Shown here one piece after another: positions 50,742-59,187 of a stretch of DNA of 64,000 nucleotides. The stretch is from a bacterium (GTDB lineage: Bacteria > SAR324 > XYD2-FULL-50-16). A program made the translations under genes and the position numbers. The notes below the pieces were generated by a model, which saw nothing but the letters and a program-made list of their open reading frames with translations, had not been told where the DNA came from and did not search any database. Numbering within the stretch: the stretch's first letter is position 1; each line of letters begins with the position of its first letter. Where the stretch lies: the NCBI GenBank assembly GCA_024275165.1, contig JAJRZQ010000012.1, positions 124,001 to 188,000 of the forward strand. The letters run 5' to 3'.

Positions 50742-51665
50742 TTAGGCTAATAAAGTGGCTTGCTCGGTGAATTCTTGTTCCGTTTGGGCCTGCATCAATT
50801 GTTGCCGCATGCTTTTGGCGTCTTGAAAGCCCTTAATGTAACCGCCGAGGTGTTTTCGAAACTCAATCAGTGCCCTGGCCTCGCTCAAATCCTGGCGTAA
50901 GAGTTGAAAATGCTGGATCATCACCTCGATTTTTTCTTTTAAGGTTACTTTTTCTCTCTCTGCCTCGGGCCAGAATACCCAAGGGTCGCCAATGGCGGCG
51001 CGGCCAATCATAAAGCCGTCTAGGTTTTTGAGTTTTTTTAGGCCCTGGTCATAACTCGCGAGGTCGCCGTTGCCGAAAATAGGCAGGCGAACCCGTTCTT
51101 TTAAGGCGTAAATGGGCTCCCAATCCGCGACCCCACGGTAGCCTTGTTTAGCGGTGCGTCCATGTAGGGTGAGGCGGCCGGCCCCGGCTGATTCCAGCCC
51201 CTGGGCAAAGGAAACCAGATTTTCACTGTTGAACCAGCCCAAACGGGTCTTTACGCTGACGGGGATGGAAGTAGCCTGTACGGTTGCCTCTACGATGCGA
51301 AAGGCCAATTCCGCCTCTTGCAGCAACGCCGCTCCGTTGCCCGCTCGCACGATGCGTTTGGCGGGGCAGCCGAAATTGATGTCGATTCCGCTGGGATTGA
51401 GCAAGGCGATTTCTTGAGCGATCTTGGCAAAGAGTTTGGGTTCTCGACCAAAGAGCTGCACGATCAAGGGTTTTTCTTGTTCTTGAAAACGAACGCGGTC
51501 TTTTACTTTGCTGGAATGCTCAATCCCATTGACGCTGGTGAACTCGCTATAAAGCCACACCTTGGGGTTGAGCCGGCGCACAATCTGGCGATAAGCTCGA
51601 TCTGTCACCCCGTCCATGGGGGCTAGAGCTGCGATTGGTTGGGGTTGGGTCATGGTTTTCGGCAT
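50742..51665 (-). CDS. dusB: tRNA-dihydrouridine synthase
   Basis: Flavoprotein reducing specific uridines in tRNA. The 307-residue product has ALAPMDGVTDRAYR, DINFGCPAKRIVRAGNGAALL (catalytic Cys in GCP), KTRLGW and TLHGRTAKQGYRG. The motifs suit the DusB/Dus subfamily, though the exact target is not certain. First gene of the dusB-purM-AMMECR1-hemE-waaA-FGE-nif3 run. Confidence 0.9.
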   Translation of the reverse strand: MPKTMTQPQPIAALAPMDGVTDRAYRQIVRRLNPKVWLYSEFTSVNGIEHSSKVKDRVRFQEQEKPLIVQLFGREPKLFAKIAQEIALLNPSGIDINFGCPAKRIVRAGNGAALLQEAELAFRIVEATVQATSIPVSVKTRLGWFNSENLVSFAQGLESAGAGRLTLHGRTAKQGYRGVADWEPIYALKERVRLPIFGNGDLASYDQGLKKLKNLDGFMIGRAAIGDPWVFWPEAEREKVTLKEKIEVMIQHFQLLRQDLSEARALIEFRKHLGGYIKGFQDAKSMRQQLMQAQTEQEFTEQATLLA

Positions 51666-51704
51666 ATCAATTTACTTTGCCGAAGGAGGGGCAATCTGTA
51701 AAGG

Positions 51705-52043
51705 TTAGAGCTTCTCTTGCAGGTAATCTTCCCATTCCACCAGCAGCAGGTACTTCTTTTTATTGTTACACTCCTTGCAGGCGGGGACAATATTCCCCTT
51801 GACGCTCTTGCCGCCGCGGCTGAGCGGAATCAAGTGATCCATGGTCAAGTCGCGGGCGTTGAAGCGTTTTTTGCAGTAATGGCAGACCCCTTGCCCCCGT
51901 AGGTTTTTCCACCATTGACTGTGGCGTAATTCACGGGCCTTGGCCTTTTCTTTTTTGATTTCTTTTTCATCAACGCAGATGAAATCGCCTTCCAGTTTCA
52001 AGGCTTTTTCCCTCCGCAGTTGCCGATAGAAGCCTTGGGGCAC
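51705..52043 (-). CDS. HNH endonuclease-domain protein
   Basis: A 112-residue product with a complete McrA-type HNH motif: zinc cysteines CHYC and CKEC bracket the catalytic DHLIPLSRGG and a following Asn. The N-terminal third is basic. Small stand-alone HNH proteins like this are common and of unclear role. Its start overlaps the pentapeptide gene by 46 bases in another frame. Confidence 0.85.
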   Translation of the reverse strand: MPQGFYRQLRREKALKLEGDFICVDEKEIKKEKAKARELRHSQWWKNLRGQGVCHYCKKRFNARDLTMDHLIPLSRGGKSVKGNIVPACKECNNKKKYLLLVEWEDYLQEKL

Positions 52044-52714
52044 AGGCTGCCATCCATCCAGGTGGCCCCGTCCAGTTTTGCCCCGCTAAAGTTGGCTTTT
52101 CTTACCTCCGCCCCCAGCAGGTTCGCCCCTCTTAAGTCCGCGTTTTGAAAATTGGTTTGGATGATTCCCGCCCCTTGCAAATAGGCGCCTCGTAGATTGG
52201 CGTTCATGAAAAGGGCGCCCTCCAAATAGGCGTTTTGCAGGTTGGCCCGCTGTAGGTTGGCCCTTCTAAAATCAGCGTTTAAGAGCTTGCCGAAATAGAG
52301 GTTGGCCCCCTTTAAATTCGCGTCTCGGAGTTCGGCGTAACTGAGGTCGGCCCCATCAAGCTTTGCCCCGGTTAACTCGCTGTGGTTAAACTTGGTAAAG
52401 TTCAAGGTCGCTTGGGAAAAAATAGCCCCAGATAAAACAGCGTAAGTGAGGGTGGCCCAGTTTAGGTTGGCTCTAGTGAATAGAGTTTCTTCAAAATGCC
52501 CGCCCTTGGCCGTGAGCCAGCGCAAATCCGCCTCGGTGAGGTCGGCGCCGGCGAGTTTGGCCTGGGGAATATTCGCTTTTCGCAAGGAAGCCTCGGTGAG
52601 GTCGCAAGCGACGCAGGCCCGTTTTTTCAGCAAAGCTTGCAGGCTTAGGGGGTCAAAGGCAAGCAGACTAGGGGCATAAAAAAGCAGGCAGCAGGCCGTG
52701 AAAAGTCGAATCAT
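51998..52714 (-). CDS. Secreted pentapeptide-repeat protein
   Basis: 238 residues from the ATG at 52714, which gives a clean signal peptide (MIRLFTACCLLFYAPSLLA); a longer frame upstream is not needed. Residues about 35-225 are nearly continuous A(D/N)Lxx pentapeptide repeats such as ANLNWATLTYAVLSGAIF, folding into a right-handed quadrilateral beta-helix. Cysteines near the start of the repeats (RACVACDL) and at the end (LCPKASIGNCGG) may cap it. Periplasmic; function unknown. Confidence 0.85.
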   Translation of the reverse strand: MIRLFTACCLLFYAPSLLAFDPLSLQALLKKRACVACDLTEASLRKANIPQAKLAGADLTEADLRWLTAKGGHFEETLFTRANLNWATLTYAVLSGAIFSQATLNFTKFNHSELTGAKLDGADLSYAELRDANLKGANLYFGKLLNADFRRANLQRANLQNAYLEGALFMNANLRGAYLQGAGIIQTNFQNADLRGANLLGAEVRKANFSGAKLDGATWMDGSLCPKASIGNCGGKKP

Positions 52715-52807
52715 CGCTGGGATGGGTTTTGGGTTTTCTGCGCAAAGCTTCTCCCATTTCAAGAGTCTTTGCAAGCCTATTGAGAAATGCGTTAACGAGG
52801 CTTTCGG

Positions 52808-53509
52808 TTAAAGGTTTGGAAGAGTAGAGCGCTCAGGCTTGGTAATGGTCTGGCTGTAGGTCTTTAAAATCCAATCGAGGCGCTCAAAGATCAATTCTTT
52901 TGCTTCCAATGGAGCGGTTTGCAAGGCTTGCCATACCCCTTTTTTGTTTAATTGCCTCAAGGCCGGTTCCGAGACGGGGGCATAGCTGTAATGCCAGGGT
53001 TCTGGTTGAACCCCGCCTTGAAAAACTCGGTAGGGACGAAAAAACCCATAGTTTGCGGCTTCCTTCGCGAGCCACTCGGTTAAGGGGAAAAAGGGGCCGC
53101 CTGTCGCGTACTCCCAGGGGAGGAGTTCGACCCGCCAGCCCGGGGCCAAGGCGCTGTTGTCAAAGAGGTCGATTTCGCTGCCCCAATGGTGGCGGCTGGT
53201 ACCGGGTAGGGCGGACCAAGCTAAGATGGCCCGCATACGCTCGAAGTCGGTGAGCTGGGTGGGGTCTAGGGGTTGCGCATGGGCATCGTAAAGAGGGCGA
53301 TCTCCCCGCCATTTGAGGTTCCAGATGCGGCATTGGGCGTTAAAATCTCGAAAGGCGGAAAAAACAGCGAGCTGAAACCCTTGTTTTGCCGCCGCCTCTT
53401 GCAGGGAGGTCAGGGCTTGGAGAGCCAAGGGGTGTAGGGCAAAGCCCTCGACTTGCTGGACATGGCTGCGGGTTTGACCCGTAAGCTCTTCGAGGGTTAA
53501 GGGATTCAT
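52808..53509 (-). CDS. VanY-type D-alanyl-D-alanine carboxypeptidase
   Basis: A 233-residue zinc peptidase of the M15B family. Ligands are the His and Asp of SRHHWGSEIDLFD and the His in PEPWHYSY; SAFRDFNAQCRIWN is the substrate-side block. No signal peptide is visible, unusual for a peptidoglycan enzyme, so it may act on cytoplasmic muropeptides or be exported another way. Last gene of the operon with coaE, sharing one base with its stop. Confidence 0.82.
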   Translation of the reverse strand: MNPLTLEELTGQTRSHVQQVEGFALHPLALQALTSLQEAAAKQGFQLAVFSAFRDFNAQCRIWNLKWRGDRPLYDAHAQPLDPTQLTDFERMRAILAWSALPGTSRHHWGSEIDLFDNSALAPGWRVELLPWEYATGGPFFPLTEWLAKEAANYGFFRPYRVFQGGVQPEPWHYSYAPVSEPALRQLNKKGVWQALQTAPLEAKELIFERLDWILKTYSQTITKPERSTLPNL

Positions 53510-54126
53510 CAGCAGAACGGATTCGGGGCGAGCTGTTTTAGTTTGGCCCAGATGGGGCCGATTTGAGCTTGCGTTTCTTGCAGACTACCGGAATTATTGA
53601 TGATAAAATGGGAACGAGCCCTTTTTTCAGCTTGATTCATTTGGTGGCGCAACCTTTGTTGTACCTCATCTAAGGTAAAGCCTCGCTGGGTTGTGAGGCG
53701 TTTTTGTTGAATCTCCGGCTCGATACTCACTAAAATAATGCGTTGAAATTCTTTTTCCATTCCCGTTTCAAAGAGCAAGGGAACCGAATAAATAACCAGG
53801 CCCTGCGGGTCGGTTTTTTGCAAATTGGCGAGGGCTTTTTTTTTTAAACGGCGAACCTCAGGGTGGATAATGGCATTGAGTCGCGCGACTTTGTCGGAGT
53901 CGCCAAAGATCAACTGACCGAGTTCTTTGCGTTTGAGAAAGCCGAATTCATCAATGAATTGAGGGCCAAAGGTGGCGCGGATTTGATTTAAGCAGGCAGA
54001 GCCGGGGGCCACGGCTTGGCGGGCGAGGTCGTCCGCGTCGATGACCTGCGCCCCCAGTTTTGCAAACATATGGGCCACCGTTGATTTACCCGCGCCCAAG
54101 CTGCCCGTGAGGCCAACGAACCTCAT
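53509..54126 (-). CDS. coaE: Dephospho-CoA kinase
   Basis: Last step of coenzyme A synthesis. The 205-residue product has the P-loop GLTGSLGAGKSTVA, DADDLARQAV, HPEVRRL and the substrate-binding VYSVPLLFETG. Length is typical. It starts one base after the cytochrome b-like gene's stop, so an essential enzyme is read from the same message as the hydrogenase-like genes. Confidence 0.95.
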   Translation of the reverse strand: MRFVGLTGSLGAGKSTVAHMFAKLGAQVIDADDLARQAVAPGSACLNQIRATFGPQFIDEFGFLKRKELGQLIFGDSDKVARLNAIIHPEVRRLKKKALANLQKTDPQGLVIYSVPLLFETGMEKEFQRIILVSIEPEIQQKRLTTQRGFTLDEVQQRLRHQMNQAEKRARSHFIINNSGSLQETQAQIGPIWAKLKQLAPNPFC

Positions 54127-54127
54127 T

Positions 54128-54658
54128 TTAATATTCCTTTAAATATTTCAGGGTTTGCTGGGCCCAAAGGGTGATATTGAAGTAGACCTTGACCACAATG
54201 ACGGAGACCAAAAGCCAGCCCAAGGCTTCATGCAGGATCAGGAAATAGCTGGCTCGCGGCAAAAAGACAAAAGCGCCTTTGTTGGCCATGTAATAAATAA
54301 AACCCAGTAAGCCAAGTAGCCCTAAGAGAAGATAAAAAACTCGGTTGACCCATTGTTGCAGGGGGACATCTCGATAGGCCTCTAAGTTTAAACGGTGTTT
54401 TTGCTTTTTTCTTAAAACGGGGTAAAGAAAAAAATCAGCCCAATCGTAGGCTAATAAAAATAAAAAAAAGAGCAGCATAAACCCGCATAAGCGGTGCAGG
54501 GTCAAAAGCTCTGCTCGGGTAAAGAATTTAGCCTGTTCTGGATGAAGTAAGCGGTAGGCGGTATAATAACAAATGAGCAGAAACAAAAGTAGGAGATAGC
54601 GGCGAAGAAACCGGATACCCGAGCGATAGCTTTTTTGGATTTGATCTGCGAGGTTCAT
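54128..54658 (-). CDS. Hydrogenase-type cytochrome b-like membrane protein
   Basis: A 176-residue membrane protein with four predicted helices (about 21-38, 55-72, 106-123, 138-162). Position and topology match HyaC/HupC, the diheme cytochrome b that passes electrons between uptake hydrogenase and quinone. Histidines near helix ends are H39, H55 (LHRLCGF) and H143 (LHEALGW). The usual ligands in helix 1 (RxxHW) and in the last helix (HVY) are missing; the latter reads VKVY. It may bind fewer hemes. Overlaps the large-subunit gene by ATGA. Confidence 0.65.
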   Translation of the reverse strand: MNLADQIQKSYRSGIRFLRRYLLLLFLLICYYTAYRLLHPEQAKFFTRAELLTLHRLCGFMLLFFLFLLAYDWADFFLYPVLRKKQKHRLNLEAYRDVPLQQWVNRVFYLLLGLLGLLGFIYYMANKGAFVFLPRASYFLILHEALGWLLVSVIVVKVYFNITLWAQQTLKYLKEY

Positions 54659-56082
54659 TGGCTGGCGTCTAACCCTTGAGCGTAGTAACTGTGAAGGATG
54701 CGCGAGAGTTGCAAGGGGGAGGTTCGCGGTAAATCTTGTTGATGGATTTCTTGCAAGGCGGGGCCGAATTTACCAAATTCGTCCTTGCCGGCTAAATTCC
54801 AGTTTTGCGCCGTCACAACGCGATAATTGAGAACCTTGCCCTTATCAATATAGACCTGATGCAAGAGGCTCCCCGCCGGGGCTTCGCATTTGCCCAGCCC
54901 GATCCCCCGTTTGGAAAAATCAAAATTGCCGCCTTGGTTTAGGGGGAGGCTGTAATCCAGATCCAAAAGGGATTGAAAGCTGTTTTTCAAAAAGGCGCGG
55001 GCTTCTAAAAAGAGGGAGATCAAGCGCGCTGCCGCGGAATTGCTTCCCAGTTCCTCAAAATGAAAGCTTTTGTCTAGCGTCTGCACTAAATCGCTGATTT
55101 CTGCGTTGCCGCCGCCGAAGTGGGTGACCAGCATGCGGGCCAAGGCCCCGCAAAGTAAGGGCTCGGTTTCATAGCGAGCTGATTTGATCCAGGTTTGGGC
55201 GTCTCGTTTGGCTAGGTCGTAAACGATTTTAGAAGAATCGGCTCCATAAAAGGAATCTTTATAAAAGGTGCCTTGTAGGGATTCGGTGATCTTTAACTCA
55301 TTGACGGGCTCTAAGCGATGCCCTTGGTAGACCCCGGCGGAGTAGGAAATCACATTGTCCAAGAGGGGGGGGAAACTTCCAAAGCTTAATAATCCAAGGG
55401 TTTTGGAAAAAACCTGCCCCAATTCGGGGAAAGCCTTGATGAGTTGTTTGACATCCTCGGGCCAGGCGCGCTCGATGAGGTCTTTGCATTGTTCCAAATG
55501 GCGCAATACCGCCATGATTCGATCGCGCTCCAAGGGGGGAGCGGTGATTCCGCCGGGAATCAGCCAAAGACCGGCGGGAAATTTCCCCGTGAAACTACAA
55601 ATTGCTTTTTCTAAATGGGAGAGGGTCTCTCTCACCAAGGGGTAATGGGCCATGAAATCGCGGGTTTCATCTAGGCTGAGAAACCGATCCCCTCTAGAGT
55701 TGTAGCTGGGAGGGGTAAAGTAAAAACCCCATTGGGGGTTGCGTTTTAGGTAGCTTGGTGACAGGTAATCGGGCAGCAGTTCTAAATAGAAATAAGAGAG
55801 GTGAGCGTGCAGCGTGGCCAATTCCGAAACCACGCGGCGGAGGATCGCCGCGGTTTGCGTGGGTTTGAGTTGGAGATAGTCCTCCAAGGCTAAAACCGCT
55901 GCCAACCCGTGATGGATTGCCGATTTGCCGGAAAGCTGTTGGCTTAAGCTTATCGCTTCTAAAGGAAAGCGGTTGAAGAGGCGCCCTTCTAGGTTCAGGC
56001 TGCGGCCACTACGCAAGGAGAATTCGCCCCTTTGGTTGTTGAAGTGTAAAATCCCCTCGATATTATAAAGGTGTTGCTTCAT
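54655..56082 (-). CDS. [NiFe] hydrogenase large subunit-like protein without metal ligands
   Basis: 475 residues colinear with the large subunit of group 1 uptake hydrogenases: LATLHAHLSYFYLELLPDY near 88-106, FPAGLWLIPGGITAPP near 168-183, WIKSARYETEP, and GKCEAPAGSLLH near the end. The N-terminal RxCGxC is replaced by QLSGKS (S51 and S54), though the following His is kept (H58). The C-terminal DPCxxC is replaced within SYYAQGLDASQ (Q469, D472). All four NiFe-binding cysteines are absent and there is no C-terminal peptide to process. H2 activation is therefore not expected. The frame is intact. Confidence 0.85.
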   Translation of the reverse strand: MKQHLYNIEGILHFNNQRGEFSLRSGRSLNLEGRLFNRFPLEAISLSQQLSGKSAIHHGLAAVLALEDYLQLKPTQTAAILRRVVSELATLHAHLSYFYLELLPDYLSPSYLKRNPQWGFYFTPPSYNSRGDRFLSLDETRDFMAHYPLVRETLSHLEKAICSFTGKFPAGLWLIPGGITAPPLERDRIMAVLRHLEQCKDLIERAWPEDVKQLIKAFPELGQVFSKTLGLLSFGSFPPLLDNVISYSAGVYQGHRLEPVNELKITESLQGTFYKDSFYGADSSKIVYDLAKRDAQTWIKSARYETEPLLCGALARMLVTHFGGGNAEISDLVQTLDKSFHFEELGSNSAAARLISLFLEARAFLKNSFQSLLDLDYSLPLNQGGNFDFSKRGIGLGKCEAPAGSLLHQVYIDKGKVLNYRVVTAQNWNLAGKDEFGKFGPALQEIHQQDLPRTSPLQLSRILHSYYAQGLDASQ

Positions 56083-57065
56083 GGGGAAGGGTGATCCTTT
56101 GAGTCAGAGTCTTCAAGTTTCGGGGTGAATTCTTTCGCGGCTTGGCTTTGCCGACTGATCGCGTGGGTGATGACTCCTAAGGTGGTGACGCCTAAGGCCC
56201 CGGCCCCAAGGGTTTCTAAGGTTTGCACCCAGTTCGCGTTGGCCTGCAAGCGGTCGCCTTGAATTTGACCGAAAAGGCCCAATCCGGAGTTGTCCGGGTA
56301 TTCCGGGTTCGAGCAGCCTGTGCAGGGATGCCCCACAGAGAGGCACCAGTCTTCGCCTAAATCCCATTTATGGCTGGCACAGGTATTTTTGGTGATCAAG
56401 CCCTTGCAGCCCAAGGTGAAGAGGCAGCCTGAGGGATCCCCTAAAAAAGAGGCAAAGTGACCGTTTTCCAAATCCTTTCGTTTATCGCAATGATCACAGA
56501 GGATTTGCTTAAAAAACATACTCGGACGGCGGTATTCATCAAGTTGGGGAAAACCGTACAACAGCAGGTGGTTTAAAACTCCGAGCAGGTGAAAGGATTG
56601 GGCGGGTTCGCCGGGGATGCGGATAAAGGGAACTTCTAAGGGGTAGAGGAATTCTTGTTCCACATTGAGATAACCCTCCATGTTTTTTGCGGAATAACTG
56701 GCCTCGTTGCCTAAAAGAATGACGACCCGTGCCTTGGAGAAGAGATTTTTTAAGGGAGCAAAGGATTCATCTCGGTCAACGGCAAAGGCCCCCTCTAAGA
56801 TGAGAATAAAGCCCGCCTTAATGGCCCGCAGAGAGCTGTAGGGATTATAAAAGAGAAAGTGCTCTTCTAAAAAATGCCCCAACTGCTGCTGGAAAAAGCG
56901 CCCAGCGGAGTGGAGCCCGCTGTGCTGCTCTTGCAGCCAGAGGATGGGTTTTTCTGCCCCTTGGGCAAAGAGGCTTTGCTGGAAGGTTTCCAATAAAAAT
57001 GGGAGGGCAATGGCCCCCTGGGAAAGCTTTAGCAGAAAATCTCTGCGAGATAAAGGCTGGGTCAT
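56079..57065 (-). CDS. [NiFe] hydrogenase small subunit-like protein lacking the proximal cluster
   Basis: 328 residues with a Tat signal (SRRDFLLKL, 6-14), so exported folded, and a C-terminal membrane helix (about 284-303) as in HyaA/HupS. All proximal-cluster cysteines are replaced: H48, L51 (HSGL for CTGC), E121 (GNEA for GTCA) and E153 (PGEP for PGCP). The distal site keeps C193, C214 and C220 and has C190 in place of the usual His. The medial site has C229, C248, C251 and C241 where a Pro usually allows only a [3Fe-4S] cluster. So two [4Fe-4S] clusters are likely. Confidence 0.86.
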   Translation of the reverse strand: MTQPLSRRDFLLKLSQGAIALPFLLETFQQSLFAQGAEKPILWLQEQHSGLHSAGRFFQQQLGHFLEEHFLFYNPYSSLRAIKAGFILILEGAFAVDRDESFAPLKNLFSKARVVILLGNEASYSAKNMEGYLNVEQEFLYPLEVPFIRIPGEPAQSFHLLGVLNHLLLYGFPQLDEYRRPSMFFKQILCDHCDKRKDLENGHFASFLGDPSGCLFTLGCKGLITKNTCASHKWDLGEDWCLSVGHPCTGCSNPEYPDNSGLGLFGQIQGDRLQANANWVQTLETLGAGALGVTTLGVITHAISRQSQAAKEFTPKLEDSDSKDHPSP

Positions 57066-57958
57066 GGAGTTTTGGGAATCCTGGTGCGGTAAATCGCCTT
57101 GGCTTGCGCGTCGTAAAATTCGATATCTAGGTTCACAGAATCTAAGCTTATTCTGATAAATCCAGGCCCGGAGTGGGAAAAATGGCTTTCCGCAAGGCTT
57201 GGCTTGGGTTCGCTGCTGGTCGCGGCGCCTCCGCCCCCCCCTGAGATTAGATATTGGGTTGAAAGTCCCCTTCTCGTCAAGTGTTCCAAGTGATGATCGT
57301 GCCCGGACAGATATAAATCCGCTCGCTCCCCTAAGGCTTGAAGCCAGACCCAGCGGCGCAAAAAGGGGGCGTCTCCATGATTTTTAGAAGCATAAATAGG
57401 GTGGTGGCCAAAAAGAATCTTCCAGGGTTGGGGCCCCTTTAAGGCCTCGCGTGCCCAAGGCAGTTCCAGGGATTGGCAATTGGTATTGATCCCGACAAAG
57501 AGCGCCGGCCCCGCGGCAAAACGGTAAGACCCCGCGGGCATGCGCCAATTTTTTTTCCCGTTCAAGGCGACCTGGGCGGAACCCTCTCCCTTGACATCGT
57601 GATTTCCTAAAATAGCATAGAAAGGGAGGCCGAGAGAAGAGTAGATATTTGAAAAAACCCGGTCAAAAAGAGGATCATTAGGATTTTTCAACCCCTTGGG
57701 GTAGAAGTTATCCCCTAAGAGCAATACAAAGTCACAGGCCTTGTTTTGGCAGACTTTTTTGATTGCCTTGGCCACTGTTTTTTGCATGGGCAGGCCGGTA
57801 CCCGTATCCCCGAGGACGATAAAGGAAGCCTGTTTTCGTTGGTGCAGGGTTTGAAGCTCTTCACTGCTGGGGAAGAGGCAGACCTTTTCTTTGGCGGAGG
57901 ACCACACAAAGATGGCAAACCCCAAGGGGAGCAAGGCAAGGAAAATTTTTAACTTCAT
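57062..57958 (-). CDS. Exported metallophosphoesterase (purple acid phosphatase-like)
   Basis: A 298-residue calcineurin-like phosphoesterase with an N-terminal signal or anchor (MKLKIFLALLPLGFAIFVW). Metal motifs are VLGDTGTG, LGDNFYP (the extra Tyr is typical of purple acid phosphatases), GNHD, FGHHPIY and SGHDHHLEH. The substrate is unknown; it acts outside the cytoplasm. It overlaps fliI upstream and the hydrogenase-like small subunit downstream by ATGA. Confidence 0.87.
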   Translation of the reverse strand: MKLKIFLALLPLGFAIFVWSSAKEKVCLFPSSEELQTLHQRKQASFIVLGDTGTGLPMQKTVAKAIKKVCQNKACDFVLLLGDNFYPKGLKNPNDPLFDRVFSNIYSSLGLPFYAILGNHDVKGEGSAQVALNGKKNWRMPAGSYRFAAGPALFVGINTNCQSLELPWAREALKGPQPWKILFGHHPIYASKNHGDAPFLRRWVWLQALGERADLYLSGHDHHLEHLTRRGLSTQYLISGGGGGAATSSEPKPSLAESHFSHSGPGFIRISLDSVNLDIEFYDAQAKAIYRTRIPKTP

Positions 57959-59187
57959 TTTTCGCTGCCAATGCGATCTTTGGGGAAGTCTTTGAAAATT
58001 TGTTCTAACATGGCTTCGGTCTCCAACATCAAAAAGCGTTCGTTGACTCCTTGGCGTAAAAAGTCGTTGATGGCGTTGATTTTTTTTAAGGCGTAGTCGA
58101 TTTTCGCATTGGAACCCTTGACATAAGCCCCGATGTTGACTAAATCTTCGGCCTCTTTGTAATTGGCGTAAGTCATTAAGAGCTTGATGGAGTTTTCCAA
58201 GATGCTGGAACCGGCTACATCAATCATGACTCGGCTCTTGGAACGGAGGATGTCGATGGCGGGGTAATGCCCCTGGGCGGCGATTTCTCGGTCTAAGAGA
58301 ATGTGCCCATCCACGATGGAGCGCACCGCGTCTCCAATGGGTTCGTTGGGGTCGTCTCCTTCGGATAAAACGGTATAAAATCCGGTGATGCTGCCCTTTC
58401 CCGCCGCGTTTCCCGCTCGTTCGAGCAGTTTCGGGAGCAGGCCGAACACGCTGGGGGGGTAGCCCTTGGTGGTCGGGGGTTCCCCCACGGCAAGGCCGAT
58501 TTCTCGTTGAGACTGCGCCCAGCGCGAGACGGAATCCATCATAAAGAGAACATCCTTGCCTTGAGAGCGGAAGTATTCGGCAATCGAGGTGGCTAAGTAG
58601 GCCCCGTGAATGCGCACTAGAGGGGGTTGGTCGCTGGTGGCGGCGATGACGACGGAGCGTTTTAAGCCCTCTGGGCCGAGGTCTCGCTCAATAAATTCTT
58701 TGACCTCTCTGCCCCTTTCGCCAATTAAAGCGATGACATTCACATCGGCAGTCGTGTTTTTTGCCATCATGCCCAATAAAACCGATTTCCCCACCCCAGA
58801 GCCCGCTAAAATGGCGAGCCGTTGCCCCTTGCCGCAGGTCAAGAGACCGTTGATCGCCTTGATGCCGACATCTAAGGATTCGGTGATGCGTTTTCGCTGT
58901 AGGGGGTTGAGGGGAGGAGAAAAAAGGGGAGCCTGAGTATCGAAATCAATGGGGCCCAACCCGTCAATCGGTTCGCCTAGGCCATCAATACTGCGGCCCA
59001 ACAAGGCCGGACCCACAGGAACCGAGTTTTCCTTGTGGGTAGGCAGGATTAAACTTTCAGGGCCGATTCCGCGAATATCCCCTAAAGGCATGACTAAGAT
59101 TTTGCCCTCTTTAAATCCCACCGCTTCACCGAGAACGCTGGTCCCCGTTTGGGGATGAACGATTTTGCATTGATCCCCGATCTGCAT
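57955..59187 (-). CDS. fliI: Flagellar export ATPase FliI (main frame; N-terminus shifted)
   Basis: ATPase that drives flagellar type III export. This frame gives 410 residues with Walker A GSGVGKSVL, the conserved GERGREVKEFIERDLG, MMDSVSRWAQSQREIGLAVGEPPTTKGYPPSVF (as separate blocks), and the C-terminal helical domain. FliI is usually about 430-450 residues, and its missing first ~36 residues are encoded just upstream in another frame (59297 to about 59205). Either the gene is frameshifted or translation begins internally at MQIGDQC. Confidence 0.9.
   Translation of the reverse strand: MQIGDQCKIVHPQTGTSVLGEAVGFKEGKILVMPLGDIRGIGPESLILPTHKENSVPVGPALLGRSIDGLGEPIDGLGPIDFDTQAPLFSPPLNPLQRKRITESLDVGIKAINGLLTCGKGQRLAILAGSGVGKSVLLGMMAKNTTADVNVIALIGERGREVKEFIERDLGPEGLKRSVVIAATSDQPPLVRIHGAYLATSIAEYFRSQGKDVLFMMDSVSRWAQSQREIGLAVGEPPTTKGYPPSVFGLLPKLLERAGNAAGKGSITGFYTVLSEGDDPNEPIGDAVRSIVDGHILLDREIAAQGHYPAIDILRSKSRVMIDVAGSSILENSIKLLMTYANYKEAEDLVNIGAYVKGSNAKIDYALKKINAINDFLRQGVNERFLMLETEAMLEQIFKDFPKDRIGSEK

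Noticed and set aside
54655-57065. Loss of hydrogenase cysteines as sequencing error
   Set aside because: Eight ligand positions in two genes are replaced by several different codons, while both reading frames stay intact and new cysteines appear at cluster sites. Random errors would not produce this.
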